Of a stretch of DNA of 64,000 nucleotides, positions 15,899-25,174 are shown piece after piece. Made by a program: the position numbers and the translations under genes. The notes beneath the pieces are model-generated. The model was not told the DNA's origin. It saw nothing but the letters and a program-made list of their open reading frames with translations, and made no database searches. Every line of letters begins with the position of its first letter. Position 1 is the first letter of the stretch. Source of the stretch: Bacillota bacterium (lineage in GTDB: Bacteria; Bacillota; Clostridia; Christensenellales; Borkfalkiaceae); the NCBI GenBank assembly GCA_019423125.1, contig JAHZBZ010000010.1:1-64000 (forward strand). Direction: 5' to 3'.

Positions 15899-16479
15899 CG
15901 GCATCTCTTCTCGGCGTCATGTTCGCGGCGGTCATCTCGCAGAACATCGTCCTCTCGCAGTATCAGGGCATCTGTCCTTTCCTCGGCGTCTCCAAAAAGA
16001 TGTCGAGCGCGGCAGGCATGGGCTTTGCGGTCATCTTCGTCATGGCGATCGCCTCGGTGTTCTGCTGGTTCGTCTACAACTGCATCCTTCTGCCGCTGGG
16101 CATCGACTATTTATATACGATGGCATTCATCCTCGTCATCGCGGCGCTGGTGCAGCTGCTCGAAATGATCCTCAAGCGCTTTTCGCCCACGCTTTATACC
16201 GCGCTGGGCGTGTACCTTCCGCTCATCACGACCAACTGTGCCATCCTCGGCACGGCGAACAGCGCGGTCGTGTACAACTCGTACGGTTTCGTCTATACCT
16301 TCGGCGTCTCCGTCGCGACGGGGGTCGGCTTCCTTCTTGCCATCTGCCTGCTTGCGGGCGTGCGGCTCAAGACGGACAAGTCGGACATCCCCGCATGTTT
16401 CAGGGGCTTCCCGATCACGCTGGTGACGGCGGCGATCATGGCGCTCGCGTTTGCGGGCTTTGCGGGCATTCTGGGGTGA
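15895..16479 (+). CDS. rnfA: Rnf complex subunit A
   Basis: A 194-residue integral membrane subunit paralogous to RnfE. Signatures are SQNIVLSQYQGICPFLGVSK near the start and LPLITTNCAILGTA in the middle, both with the conserved Cys. It begins within the rnfE stop (ATGA) and is followed by rnfB after 4 bp. The length matches the family. Confidence 0.95.
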   Translation: MTASLLGVMFAAVISQNIVLSQYQGICPFLGVSKKMSSAAGMGFAVIFVMAIASVFCWFVYNCILLPLGIDYLYTMAFILVIAALVQLLEMILKRFSPTLYTALGVYLPLITTNCAILGTANSAVVYNSYGFVYTFGVSVATGVGFLLAICLLAGVRLKTDKSDIPACFRGFPITLVTAAIMALAFAGFAGILG

Positions 16480-16483
16480 TCGT

Positions 16484-17281
16484 ATGTGGGAACAGATAAG
16501 TAAAGTTTTGCTTGCGGGCGGCATCATGCTCGCGATCGCCGTCCTGTTCGGCGTCATCCTCGTCGTCGCGTCTCATTTTCTCGCCGTGCGGCGGGACGAG
16601 CGCATCGACAAAGTGGAGAGCCTGCTCGCGAAGTCCAATTGCGGCGGGTGCGGAAAGGCGGGCTGTGCGCAGTTCGCCGAGGCGCTGGTCAAAGGGGAGG
16701 CGAAGCTCTCCGACTGCCGCGCGACGCCCGCGGCGAACAAGGAGAAGATCGCTCAGATCCTCGGCGGCGGCGACATAGGGGAGGAGACAGTCGCGGTCGT
16801 GCACTGCAACGGCGGCGACGCCTGCTTCAACAAATACGACTATCAGGGCTACGGCAGCTGTGCCTCCTGCGAGCTGGTCGCGGGCGGCGTCAAGGCCTGC
16901 CCCGTCGGCTGTATCGGCAAAAAGACGTGCGTGGACGCCTGCCCGTACGGCGCGGTCTCCGTCGCAGAAGAGGGGTACGCGGTCGTCGACAAGGAGAAGT
17001 GCATCTCCTGCGGCGCCTGCATCGCCGACTGCCCCAAGCGCATCATCTCGCGCATCCCCAAGAGCGCGAAGGTGTACATCGCCTGCTCCAACCACGGCAA
17101 GGGCAAGGACGTCATGGAGCTGTGCAAACACGGCTGTATCGGCTGCGGCCTCTGCGCGAAGAACTGCCCCGAGGGCGCGATCGCAATGCGCGACGGATTG
17201 CCCGAGATCGACTATTCCAAGTGCGTCGGCTGTCTCAAATGCGTGGAAAAATGCCCGCGCAAGTGCATCAAAGAGCACTGA
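16484..17281 (+). CDS. rnfB: Rnf complex subunit B (polyferredoxin)
   Basis: A 265-residue subunit that accepts electrons from soluble ferredoxin. An N-terminal membrane helix (about 7-30) is followed by the RnfB-specific cluster NCGGCGKAGC, then ferredoxin-type [4Fe-4S] motifs: CASCELV with the following CPVGC, TCVDACPYGA, CISCGACIADCP, CIGCGLCAKNCP and CVGCLKCVEKCP. The ATG at 16484 has GGGGTGA upstream; an in-frame GTG-type start 33 bp earlier lies inside rnfA. It is the last rnf gene; a HAD phosphatase follows after 9 bp. Confidence 0.95.
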   Translation: MWEQISKVLLAGGIMLAIAVLFGVILVVASHFLAVRRDERIDKVESLLAKSNCGGCGKAGCAQFAEALVKGEAKLSDCRATPAANKEKIAQILGGGDIGEETVAVVHCNGGDACFNKYDYQGYGSCASCELVAGGVKACPVGCIGKKTCVDACPYGAVSVAEEGYAVVDKEKCISCGACIADCPKRIISRIPKSAKVYIACSNHGKGKDVMELCKHGCIGCGLCAKNCPEGAIAMRDGLPEIDYSKCVGCLKCVEKCPRKCIKEH

Positions 17282-17290
17282 GGCGGACAG

Positions 17291-17929
17291 ATGCGCTGGC
17301 GATACGTTCTCTTCGATCTGGACGGGACGCTGTTCGACACGAGCCCGGGCATCATGCGCTGTCTTTACGAATCTCTCGCCGAATGCGGCTTCGACGGCGG
17401 CGATCTGCGCCGCTTCGTCGGCCCGCCTCTGCTCGAATCGCTGTCCGAGTTCTGCGGCATGGACGCCGCGCAGGCGGCGCACTGCGTCGCGCTGTATCGC
17501 GCGCGTTATAAAGAGTCGGGCGTGTACGAATGCGCGCCCATGGCGGGCGCGGAGGAGTGCCTTTGTGCGCTGAAAAGGGAGGGCGCACGGCTCGCCGTCG
17601 CGACCTCCAAGCCTCTCCGCTTTGCCTTGCAGATCCTCACGCGCTTCCGTTTCGACCGCTATTTTGACGTCGTGTGCGGCGCGGAATCGGACGCGCATTC
17701 CGCCAAAGCGGAGATCGTCGCCGAAGCGCTTGCCCGCCTCGGCTCTCCCGCTCCCGCCGACTGCGTCATGGTCGGCGACCGCAAGTACGACGTGCTCGGC
17801 GCCGCGGCGAACGGCATTCCCTGCATCGCGCTCGACTCCGGTTTTGCGGCGGAGGGCGAGTACGAAAAAGCGGGCGCGCTGTGCGTCTGCAAGGACTTTT
17901 CCGCCGTCCTGCGCGCGCTGACGGATTGA
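17291..17929 (+). CDS. HAD-superfamily hydrolase, phosphoglycolate-phosphatase-like
   Basis: A 212-residue haloacid-dehalogenase-type phosphatase. Motif I FDLDGTLFDT (residues 7-16) holds the nucleophile Asp, motif II is ATSKP, and motifs III/IV are in MVGDRKYDVLGA. The helical cap after motif I is of the Gph/pyrophosphatase type. It is co-transcribed with rnfB (9-bp gap, GAGG ribosome site), but a functional link is not evident; phosphoglycolate removal is one option. A strong terminator follows. Confidence 0.85.
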   Translation: MRWRYVLFDLDGTLFDTSPGIMRCLYESLAECGFDGGDLRRFVGPPLLESLSEFCGMDAAQAAHCVALYRARYKESGVYECAPMAGAEECLCALKREGARLAVATSKPLRFALQILTRFRFDRYFDVVCGAESDAHSAKAEIVAEALARLGSPAPADCVMVGDRKYDVLGAAANGIPCIALDSGFAAEGEYEKAGALCVCKDFSAVLRALTD

Positions 17930-17955
17930 GCAACCTGCGAAAGAAATTTGCGCTC

Positions 17956-17987
17956 GGTTTGTGCACTTTGCACAAACCGATTTTTTT
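17956..17987 (+). terminator. Terminator of the rnf-HAD operon
   Basis: A perfect 11-bp stem, CGGTTTGTGCA (17956-17966) with TGCACAAACCG (17970-17980), loop CTT, followed by ATTTTTTTG. The rest of this AT-rich 324-bp gap (17930-18253) holds only the ppx promoter. Confidence 0.9.
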
Positions 17988-18118
17988 GTTTTTCGTTTGT
18001 TTTTGGGTATAAAAATATAAAATCAGACAATAATTAACAAAAAATATGTGATTTACAAACAAATTGTTTTATGGTGGCAACTTTTACAAAAAATTTGCAC
18101 AATTTTCTAAAAAAAGTA

Positions 18119-18147
18119 TGTACAAATCTTCTCGCAGATGTTATAAT
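18119..18147 (+). promoter_or_regulatory. Promoter of ppx
   Basis: A perfect -10 TATAAT (18142-18147) with a weak -35 TGTACA (18119-18124) at 17 bp. It predicts an approximately 100-nt leader before the GTG at 18254. Confidence 0.6.
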
Positions 18148-18253
18148 AGTAGCGGTTTGGTTTAGACATTAAAATATTGTTGGGTTATATTACGGGAAAA
18201 GATGCGCAAAGCGCGTAATTCGGTTTTATTATCTTGACAGCAGAGGTGGCATT

Positions 18254-19768
18254 GTGGAAAAAATAGGCATCATCGATTTAGGCTCCAACTCGGCGCGTCT
18301 GGTCATCGTCGAACTGTTCGGCGACGGACATTTTATGGTGGTGGACGAACTGAAAGAGAGCGTGCGTCTCGGGCAGGACATGGAGCGCGACGGTTTTCTC
18401 AAACCGCAGCGCGTTGCGGAGACCATCCGCACGCTCAAGATGTTCAAAAAGCTCTCGGACGCAAACAAGGTGGACAGGATCATCGCGGTGGCAACGGCAG
18501 CCGTCCGCCGCGCGAAAAACCAGCGCAGTTTTCTGGACGAGATCCAGGCGACCTGCGGCATAAAAGTCAAAGTCCTGAGCGAAGAAGAGGAGGCGACGCT
18601 CGTCTACCGCGGCGTGATCAACTCGATGGACATCCCGAAGGGGCTCATCCTCGAGATCGGCGGCGGCAGCACGAAGATCGTCTACTACAACCGCCGCAAC
18701 ATGCTCAATTTCGTGACCCTTCCGTTCGGCGCGGTGACGCTGACCGACCTTTTCAAGGACGACGGGCTTACGCCCGAGGAGCAGACCGCGAAGGTGGAGG
18801 AGTTCTTTACCGAGCAGCTTTCGGGCATCGATTGGCTGCAGACGGTTGATCCCGACACGCAGATGATCGGCGTGGGCGGTTCTTTCCGCAACATCTTCCG
18901 CATCAGCAAGATGGTGCGCAAGTATCCGCTGGACACGGTGCACAATTACAGCCTTCCCGTGGAGGATTTCGAATCCATCTACGAGATGGTACGCGTGCTC
19001 GATCTGGACAAGAAAAAGAAGATCAAGGGGCTTTCCTCCCAGCGTGCGGACATCCTTCCCGCGGCGCTTGCGGTGGTCAAGGCGTTCACGAGCTACATGA
19101 AGTTTGAAACCTTCACGATCGGCGGCTCGGGGCTGCGCGAGGGCATCATGTTCAACCAGGCGATGCCGATCACCCTCGAAAAGCCCATTTCGGACATCCT
19201 CGGCTACAGCCTGGGGACGCTCGTCAAATACTATCAGTGCAACGAGAAGCACGTCGAGCAGGTGGTCAACCTGTCCGTGCAGCTGTTCAAGCAGCTGCGC
19301 GTGCTGCACAAGTTCCCGCGCCAGTATCTGAAAATACTCAAAGTCGCGGCGACGCTGCACGACTGCGGCACCCGCATCAAGTTCTACAATCATCAGAAGC
19401 ACAGCTGTTACATGATCCTCAACGCGACTCTGTACGGCATCACGCACCGCGAGATCGTGCTTGCGGCGTTTGTGGCGGGCTGTCACAAGAAGGAGGACAT
19501 CTCCAACGCCGACTGGGTCAAGTACAAAGACATCGTGCTGGAAGAGGACCTCGAGGCGGTGCGCAAGCTGGGCGTCATGCTCCGCATTGCGGAGAGCCTG
19601 GACCGCAGCGGCTTCGGTGCGATCAAGGGCATCAACTGCGACGTGCTCGGCGACTCCGTGATCATGAAGACGGAGGTGGAGGGGGACGCTTCGCTGGAGA
19701 TCCGCGACGCGATGACCGCGAATGCGGAATTCCGCAAGTCCTTCCGCAAAAATCTGGAAATACTCTGA
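18254..19768 (+). CDS. ppx: Ppx/GppA exopolyphosphatase with C-terminal HD domain
   Basis: A 504-residue protein of the actin-fold Ppx/GppA family, which hydrolyses polyphosphate or pppGpp. The N-terminal phosphate loop IIDLGSNSARLVI (residues 5-17), TAAVRRAKN and the second loop LILEIGGGSTKIV are intact. The last 190 residues contain an HD-type motif (LHDCGTRI), as in the long exopolyphosphatases. The start is GTG 18254 with AGAGGTGG (18242-18249) 4 nt upstream. Maf follows after 62 bp containing a small hairpin. Ppx and GppA activities cannot be separated by sequence alone. Confidence 0.9.
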   Translation: MEKIGIIDLGSNSARLVIVELFGDGHFMVVDELKESVRLGQDMERDGFLKPQRVAETIRTLKMFKKLSDANKVDRIIAVATAAVRRAKNQRSFLDEIQATCGIKVKVLSEEEEATLVYRGVINSMDIPKGLILEIGGGSTKIVYYNRRNMLNFVTLPFGAVTLTDLFKDDGLTPEEQTAKVEEFFTEQLSGIDWLQTVDPDTQMIGVGGSFRNIFRISKMVRKYPLDTVHNYSLPVEDFESIYEMVRVLDLDKKKKIKGLSSQRADILPAALAVVKAFTSYMKFETFTIGGSGLREGIMFNQAMPITLEKPISDILGYSLGTLVKYYQCNEKHVEQVVNLSVQLFKQLRVLHKFPRQYLKILKVAATLHDCGTRIKFYNHQKHSCYMILNATLYGITHREIVLAAFVAGCHKKEDISNADWVKYKDIVLEEDLEAVRKLGVMLRIAESLDRSGFGAIKGINCDVLGDSVIMKTEVEGDASLEIRDAMTANAEFRKSFRKNLEIL

Positions 19769-19830
19769 TTTCTCGGATAGCCGCACGTTTGTTGCGGCTA
19801 TCTGTGTGATGACCGACTGACAGGAAGAAA

Positions 19831-20388
19831 ATGGAACTGATACTTGCGAGCGCCTCCCCGCGCAGGCGCGAGATCCTCGGCAGGATTGTGAAGGATTTTT
19901 CCGTCCTTCCCGCCCGCGGCGAAGAGAAGAGCGCGGAGACGCAGCCCGTCCCGCTGGTCATTTCCCTCGCCCGCGCAAAGGCGGAGGAGGTCGCGTCGTC
20001 GCATCCGAAAGCCGCCGTGCTCGGCGCGGACACCGTCGTGTGGTTCGAAGGCCGCGCGCTCGGCAAGCCCAAGGACGCGGCGGACGCAAAGCACACGCTC
20101 CGCGCGCTCTCGGGCAGGGCGCACGACGTGTACACGGGCTATTGTCTGATCGCGGGCGGAAAGGTTCGCACGGGCGCGTGCAGGACGCAGGTGTTCTTCC
20201 GCGAACTTTCCGAGGCGTTCATCGACGAATACGTCGCGACGGGCTCCCCGCTGGACAAGGCGGGCAGTTACGGCATCCAGGACGACGCGCGCCTGGTCGC
20301 GCGGTACGAAGGCAGTTATACAAACATCGTCGGGCTTCCCGAAGAGGAAGTCGGAGAAATATTGCGGGAAGCGGGGATACTCGAATGA
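19831..20388 (+). CDS. maf: Maf-family nucleoside triphosphate pyrophosphatase
   Basis: A 185-residue Maf protein that hydrolyses non-canonical or excess dNTPs (dTTP/UTP type in most Firmicutes) to monophosphates. Motifs LASASPRRREIL (residues 4-15), GADTVV with its catalytic Asp, and GKP are intact, as is the C-terminal GSPLDKAGSYGIQ. The stop overlaps the start of the next, actin-like gene by 4 nt. Maf next to mreB-type genes is a common Firmicutes arrangement tied to septation and cell shape. Confidence 0.95.
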   Translation: MELILASASPRRREILGRIVKDFSVLPARGEEKSAETQPVPLVISLARAKAEEVASSHPKAAVLGADTVVWFEGRALGKPKDAADAKHTLRALSGRAHDVYTGYCLIAGGKVRTGACRTQVFFRELSEAFIDEYVATGSPLDKAGSYGIQDDARLVARYEGSYTNIVGLPEEEVGEILREAGILE

Positions 20389-21383
20389 TAAAACTTGCGA
20401 TCGACCTCGGGTCGTCCATGACAAAGATCTTCAAGATCGGCAGCGGCATCGTGCTCGCCGAGGCGAGCTGCGTTGCGGTGGCGTCGGGCACTTCTTCGGT
20501 CAAGGCGATCGGGGAGGAAGCAAAACGGCTGATCGGCAAGACGGCGGAGTTCACGACCATCGTCTTTCCCGTGTTCGAGGCGGACATCGTCAACGAATCG
20601 GCGGCGGCGACCATGCTCGGCTACTTCCTCGAAAAGATCGGCGTCACGCGCGCAAAGGCGCGGCGCACCGAAGTCGTCTTTTCCGTTCCCTGCGGCGCTT
20701 CGGACGAGCTTCTCGACAAGTATTACAGGCTTTCGGAGGCGTGCGGCATCGGCGTCGTGCACTTCGTGGAAGTCCCGTTCCTCTCGGCGCTCGGGCAGAG
20801 CCTCTCGCTCAGCGAGAGCAATCCCGTCTTCATCGTCGACATCGGCGGCGGGAGCACGAACATCGCGGCGTTCTCCCTCGACGGCATCATCGCGGGCATC
20901 TCGCTCAATCTCGGCGGCGGCAACATCGACAGCCAGATCATCGACTGCATCGCGGAATCCTTCAACCTCAAGATCGGCCTGCAATCCAGCGAAAAGCTGA
21001 AAATGACGGTGGGCAGTCTCTACGAAGGGGACGACTCCTGCACCGTCGTCAACGGCAGGGATATCACGTCCGGCCGTCCGCGCTCGGTGTCCGTCTCTTC
21101 GCGCGACATCGCGGACAGCCTCCGCCTCTTTGCAGATAAAATCGTCGAATACACTGGTCTCATTCTCGCCAAACTTCCCGCGGAAGTCTCCGCCTCGGTA
21201 TGGCACAACGGCATTTTTCTCTCGGGCGGCGGCGCGCGGCTGATCGGGCTGGACGACTACATGGCGCGGGCGCTTCAGATGGACGTCGCGGCGGCGCAGG
21301 AGCCGCAGATGGCGGCGGTACTGGGCGGCGGCGCGGCGATCGGAAACGACGACATTCTCGAAACGGTGCGCCTCGACTACTGA
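20385..21383 (+). CDS. MreB/Mbl-like actin-family ATPase (divergent)
   Basis: A 332-residue actin-fold protein. The phosphate loops are IDLGSSMTKIF (residues 5-15) and VDIGGGSTNIAAFS (about 150), and the adenosine loop is FLSGGGARLIGLDDYM (about 285). Length and order match MreB, but the first loop lacks the usual GTANT, and many core positions differ. Hence it is a divergent MreB relative or another cytoskeletal actin. It starts within the maf stop (ATGA). No mreC or mreD follows, and a terminator ends the unit, so a separate canonical mre operon may exist elsewhere. Confidence 0.75.
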   Translation: MIKLAIDLGSSMTKIFKIGSGIVLAEASCVAVASGTSSVKAIGEEAKRLIGKTAEFTTIVFPVFEADIVNESAAATMLGYFLEKIGVTRAKARRTEVVFSVPCGASDELLDKYYRLSEACGIGVVHFVEVPFLSALGQSLSLSESNPVFIVDIGGGSTNIAAFSLDGIIAGISLNLGGGNIDSQIIDCIAESFNLKIGLQSSEKLKMTVGSLYEGDDSCTVVNGRDITSGRPRSVSVSSRDIADSLRLFADKIVEYTGLILAKLPAEVSASVWHNGIFLSGGGARLIGLDDYMARALQMDVAAAQEPQMAAVLGGGAAIGNDDILETVRLDY

Positions 21384-21392
21384 TCGGGCGGG

Positions 21393-21420
21393 ATACGGAG
21401 CTTTTTGCTCCGTATTTTTT
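21393..21420 (+). terminator. Terminator after actin-like gene
   Basis: A stem ATACGGAGC (21393-21401) with GCTCCGTAT (21407-21415), loop TTTTT, followed by TTTTT. Confidence 0.9.
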
Positions 21421-21449
21421 ATTTTGCGCCGCTTTTTTACGGAAATGGA

Positions 21450-21478
21450 TTGCAACATCCGACAAAATATGATAAAAT
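21450..21478 (+). promoter_or_regulatory. Promoter of the paaK-ior cluster
   Basis: -35 TTGCAA (21450-21455), 17 bp, -10 TAAAAT (21473-21478). The hexamers are identical to those of the mtnN promoter. Confidence 0.7.
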
Positions 21479-21523
21479 AAATCTCATACAGATTCTCGCA
21501 AAGAGAAGGATGAGGTGTGAATC

Positions 21524-22813
21524 ATGTTCAGTCCCGATATCGAAAAGATCGACAGAAAAAAACTGAGAGAGCTCCAGCTCGAGCGGCTCAAGCACATCGT
21601 CGCATACGCCTATGAGAACGTACCGATGTACAAAAAGCGCTTCGACGCGATCGGACTTCGTCCCGAGCACATCCGCACGCTCAAGGACATCGAAAACATC
21701 CCTTACACGACAAAAGACGACCTGCGCGAGAACTACCCGTTCGGCCTGTTCGCCGTTCCCATGAAAAAGATCATCCGCCTGCACGCGTCCAGCGGCACGA
21801 CGGGCAAGCCCATCGTCGGCGGCTACACGCGCGCGGACTTGGACAACTGGTCCACCTGCATCGCGCGCATCCTGACCATGGCGGGGGCGACGGACGAGGA
21901 CATCTTCCACGTCGCGTTCGGCTACGGGCTGTTCACGGGCGGGTTCGGCCTGCATTACGGCGTCGAAAAACTCGGCGCGACGGTCGTGCCCGTCTCTTCG
22001 GGCAATACCGAGCGGCAGATCATGCTTCTCAAAGATTTCGGCGCGACGGCGCTGATCGCGACGCCCAGCTATGCGATGTACCTCGCGGAGACGGCGAAGG
22101 CGATGGGGGCGCTCAAAGACCTCAAACTGCGCCTCGTCTGCATGGGTGCGGAGGCGTCCACGGCGGAGATGCACGATTCCCTGCAAAAGATCTTCGGCGC
22201 GTTCCCGACGGAGAACTACGGCCTGACCGAAGTGGGCGGTCCCGGCGTGTCGGGCGAATGCCGCGAGAAGGCGGGCATGCACATCAACGAGGACATGTTC
22301 TATCCCGAGATCGTGGACGTCGAGCACAACAAGGTGCTTGCGGAAGGGGAGCGCGGCGAGATGATCCTCACCACGCTGACCAAGGAGGGCATGCCCATCC
22401 TGCGCTACCGCACCAAGGACATCACTTCGCTCACCTACGAGCCGTGCAAGTGCGGCAGGACGCTCGCCCGCATGACGCGCATCGTCGGCCGCACGGACGA
22501 CATGCTGATCATCCGCGGGGTCAACGTCTTCCCGTCCCAGATCGAGAGCGTGCTCATGGGCATGGAGGAGCTGGGCAAGACATACGAGATCATCGTCGAC
22601 CGCGTCAACTACATGGACACCATCGAGGTGCGCGTCGAGGTGGGAGATCCCTCTCTGCTCACCGACTATTCCAAGCTGGAAGAGCTGGTCGCGAAGATCA
22701 AGCACAAGCTGCGCGTCGTGTTGCAGATCGACGTAAGGGTCAAACTGGTGGAGCCCTTCTCCATCAAGCGCGCGGAGGGCAAAGTCAAGCGCGTGAAAGA
22801 CCTGCGCAAATAG
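21524..22813 (+). CDS. paaK: Phenylacetate-CoA ligase-type aryl-CoA ligase, paralog 1
   Basis: A 429-residue AMP-forming ligase of the PaaK family (acetate or aryl-acetate + CoA + ATP to the thioester + AMP + PPi). The phosphate loop ASSGTTGKP (about residues 89-97), the ENYGLTEVGGPG adenylate motif, YRTKD and the C-terminal catalytic-lysine region KRAEGK are intact. A CKCG motif suggests a zinc site as in related enzymes. AGGATGAGGTG provides the ribosome site. It heads an operon-like cluster with indolepyruvate oxidoreductase. The paralog at 25175 is clearly related but not identical in its substrate-pocket region, so the two may prefer different aryl acids. Confidence 0.92.
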   Translation: MFSPDIEKIDRKKLRELQLERLKHIVAYAYENVPMYKKRFDAIGLRPEHIRTLKDIENIPYTTKDDLRENYPFGLFAVPMKKIIRLHASSGTTGKPIVGGYTRADLDNWSTCIARILTMAGATDEDIFHVAFGYGLFTGGFGLHYGVEKLGATVVPVSSGNTERQIMLLKDFGATALIATPSYAMYLAETAKAMGALKDLKLRLVCMGAEASTAEMHDSLQKIFGAFPTENYGLTEVGGPGVSGECREKAGMHINEDMFYPEIVDVEHNKVLAEGERGEMILTTLTKEGMPILRYRTKDITSLTYEPCKCGRTLARMTRIVGRTDDMLIIRGVNVFPSQIESVLMGMEELGKTYEIIVDRVNYMDTIEVRVEVGDPSLLTDYSKLEELVAKIKHKLRVVLQIDVRVKLVEPFSIKRAEGKVKRVKDLRK

Positions 22814-22865
22814 AGCAAAGCCCCGTCCGCGGGGAAGGAATACATCACAGAAGATCGAGGTTATT

Positions 22866-24575
22866 ATGAAGAAATTGTTATTGGGAGATTTTGCCGTCGC
22901 GCGCGGCGCGTGGGAGGCCGGCGTCAAGGTCGCGGCGGCGTACCCGGGCACCCCGTCGACGGAGATCACGGAGGAGCTCGCGTGTTACGACGACGTTTAC
23001 AGCGAGTGGTCGCCGAACGAGAAAGTGGCGCTCGAAGTGGGCATCGGCGCGTCCATCCGCGGCGCGCGCACCATCGTCTCGATGAAGCACGTCGGGCTCA
23101 ACGTCGCGTGCGACCCGCTCTTTACGGCGTCCTATACGGGCGTCAACGGCGGGCTCGTGATCGCGGTCGCGGACGACCCGTCCGTTTTCAGCTCGCAGAA
23201 CGAACAGGACACCCGCCTGACGGCTGTCAGCGCAAAGGTGCCCGTGCTCGAACCTTCGGACAGCGCGGAGGCAAAGGAATTCACGAAATATGCCTTCGAG
23301 CTCTCCGAGAAATACGATACCCCCGTCATCCTGCGCCTGACCACCCGCGTCGCGCATTCGCAGAGCCTCGTGGAGCTGGAGGACCGCACCGAGCGCCCCA
23401 ACCTTCCCTACGAGCGCGACATCAAAAAATACGTCATGATGCCCGCCAACGCGCGCGTCAAACACACCGTCGTCGAGGCGCGCACCGAAAAGCTGTCCGA
23501 GGACAGCAATTCCTTTGCGATCAACCGCATCGAAAAGGGGAGCAGCGAGCTGGGCATCATCTGCTCGGGCGGCGTGTATCAGTACGTCAAGGAGGCATTG
23601 CCCGAGGCGAGCGTGCTCAAACTCGGCATTGTCTACCCGCTCCCTTATAAACTCATCGAACAGTTCGCTTCTTCCGTCAAGCGCTGCATCGTCGCCGAGG
23701 AGCTCGCGCCGCACATCGAGACGCTCGTCCGCGCGCACGGCATCGCGGTGGAGGGCAAAAACGTCTTCCCGCTGACGGGCGAATTTACCGCAAATCTCAT
23801 CCGCGAGCGCGTTCTCGGCGAGCACAAAGACCTCGCTCCCGCGCAGGTCCCCGCGCGCCCGCCCGTGCTCTGCGCGGGTTGCCCGCACCGCGGCGTCTTC
23901 TACGTCCTGTCCAAGCTCAAACTCAACGTGCTCGGCGATATCGGCTGTTACACGCTGGGCGCCGTCCCGCCCCTCGGCTCGATGGACGCCGTCGTCTGCA
24001 TGGGCGCGAGCATCGGCATGGCGATCGGCTTCGACAAGGCGGATCCCGAGGCGCACAAAAACTCCGTCGCGGTCATCGGCGACTCCACCTTCATCCACAG
24101 CGGCATCACGGGGCTCGTCGACGCCGTCTATAACAAGGCGAAGATCACCGTCGTCATCCTCGACAACCGCACGACGGGCATGACGGGCCACCAGAACCAC
24201 CCCGCGACGGGCAAGACTATCAAGAACGAGCCCACCTACGAGCTGGATCTCGCCGAGGTTTGCCGCGCCGTCGGCGTGCAGAACGTGCGCACCGTCGACC
24301 CGGGCGACCTTGTCGGCATGGAAAAGGCGGTCCGCGAGGAGCTCGCCAAAGAAGAGGTCTCCGTCATCATCGCGAAAAAGCCCTGCGCGCTCCTCACGAA
24401 GCGGCTGTACAACGGCTTTTTCGTCAACGACAAGTGCAAGAAGTGCAAGGCATGCCTCAGGCTCGGCTGCCCCGCGATCGTCAACGGCGAAAACGGGATC
24501 ACCATCGACGTCTCTCTGTGCACCGAGTGCGGGCTGTGCAAGAGCGTCTGCAAGTTCGGCGCCATCGAAGGCTGA
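22866..24575 (+). CDS. iorA: Indolepyruvate:ferredoxin oxidoreductase, alpha subunit
   Basis: A 569-residue thiamine-diphosphate enzyme subunit. With IorB it oxidises indolepyruvate and other aryl-pyruvates to aryl-acetyl-CoA, CO2 and reduced ferredoxin. The N-terminal pyrimidine-binding part has YPGTPSTEI; the TPP domain has CAGCPHRG and GDSTFIHSG with a following N-rich loop (DNRTTGMTG); the C-terminus carries [4Fe-4S] motifs (CKKCKACLRLGCP and CTECGLCKSVC). The length is slightly shorter than some family members but complete. It is 52 bp after paaK and 18 bp before iorB. Reduced ferredoxin could feed the Rnf complex encoded 5 kb upstream. Confidence 0.95.
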   Translation: MKKLLLGDFAVARGAWEAGVKVAAAYPGTPSTEITEELACYDDVYSEWSPNEKVALEVGIGASIRGARTIVSMKHVGLNVACDPLFTASYTGVNGGLVIAVADDPSVFSSQNEQDTRLTAVSAKVPVLEPSDSAEAKEFTKYAFELSEKYDTPVILRLTTRVAHSQSLVELEDRTERPNLPYERDIKKYVMMPANARVKHTVVEARTEKLSEDSNSFAINRIEKGSSELGIICSGGVYQYVKEALPEASVLKLGIVYPLPYKLIEQFASSVKRCIVAEELAPHIETLVRAHGIAVEGKNVFPLTGEFTANLIRERVLGEHKDLAPAQVPARPPVLCAGCPHRGVFYVLSKLKLNVLGDIGCYTLGAVPPLGSMDAVVCMGASIGMAIGFDKADPEAHKNSVAVIGDSTFIHSGITGLVDAVYNKAKITVVILDNRTTGMTGHQNHPATGKTIKNEPTYELDLAEVCRAVGVQNVRTVDPGDLVGMEKAVREELAKEEVSVIIAKKPCALLTKRLYNGFFVNDKCKKCKACLRLGCPAIVNGENGITIDVSLCTECGLCKSVCKFGAIEG

Positions 24576-24593
24576 AGCAAGGAGGAAACACAC

Positions 24594-25145
24594 ATGGATA
24601 TACTCATCGTCGGCGTCGGCGGGCAGGGCACCCTGCTTGCCAGCCGCGTTCTCGGAAAATACGCCCTCGACAAGGGCTTTGACGTCAAGCTCAGCGAAGT
24701 GCACGGCATGGCACAGCGCGGCGGCAGCGTCATGACGTATGTGCGCATCGGCGAGAAGATCGCATCTCCCATCATCGACGAGGGCTGTGCGGACTTCATC
24801 CTCGCCTTTGAAAAGCTGGAGGCGCTGCGCTATGCGCATTATCTCAAACCCGAAGGGGAGATCCTGTATTCCACGCAGGAGATCATGCCCATGCCCGTCG
24901 TGACGGGCGCGGCGAAATACCCGCAGGGCATCGAAGCGCAGCTGCGCGGCACGGGCGTGGACGCGCTCACGCTCGCGCTGGAAGCCGGCAATTCCAAGGC
25001 GGCGAACTCCGTCATGCTGGGCGCGCTGTGCAAAAAGCTCGCGCTCGATCGCGACGCGTTCGAGGCGGCGCTTCTCGCCTGCATCCCGCAGAAGACGATA
25101 GAAATGAACAAAAAGGCGTTCGGGCTCGGCTATGCCGCCGTCTGA
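24594..25145 (+). CDS. iorB: Indolepyruvate:ferredoxin oxidoreductase, beta subunit
   Basis: A 183-residue gamma-type domain of the 2-oxoacid:ferredoxin oxidoreductases. It has the signature GVGGQGTLLASRVLG (residues 6-20) and EVHGMAQRGGSVMTYVRIG. It completes the IorAB enzyme and probably forms the CoA-binding part. AGGAGG stands 8 nt before the ATG. It is followed after 29 bp by the second PaaK. Confidence 0.95.
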   Translation: MDILIVGVGGQGTLLASRVLGKYALDKGFDVKLSEVHGMAQRGGSVMTYVRIGEKIASPIIDEGCADFILAFEKLEALRYAHYLKPEGEILYSTQEIMPMPVVTGAAKYPQGIEAQLRGTGVDALTLALEAGNSKAANSVMLGALCKKLALDRDAFEAALLACIPQKTIEMNKKAFGLGYAAV

Positions 25146-25174
25146 GGGCTTTTGATGATAACGGAGAAAAAAGC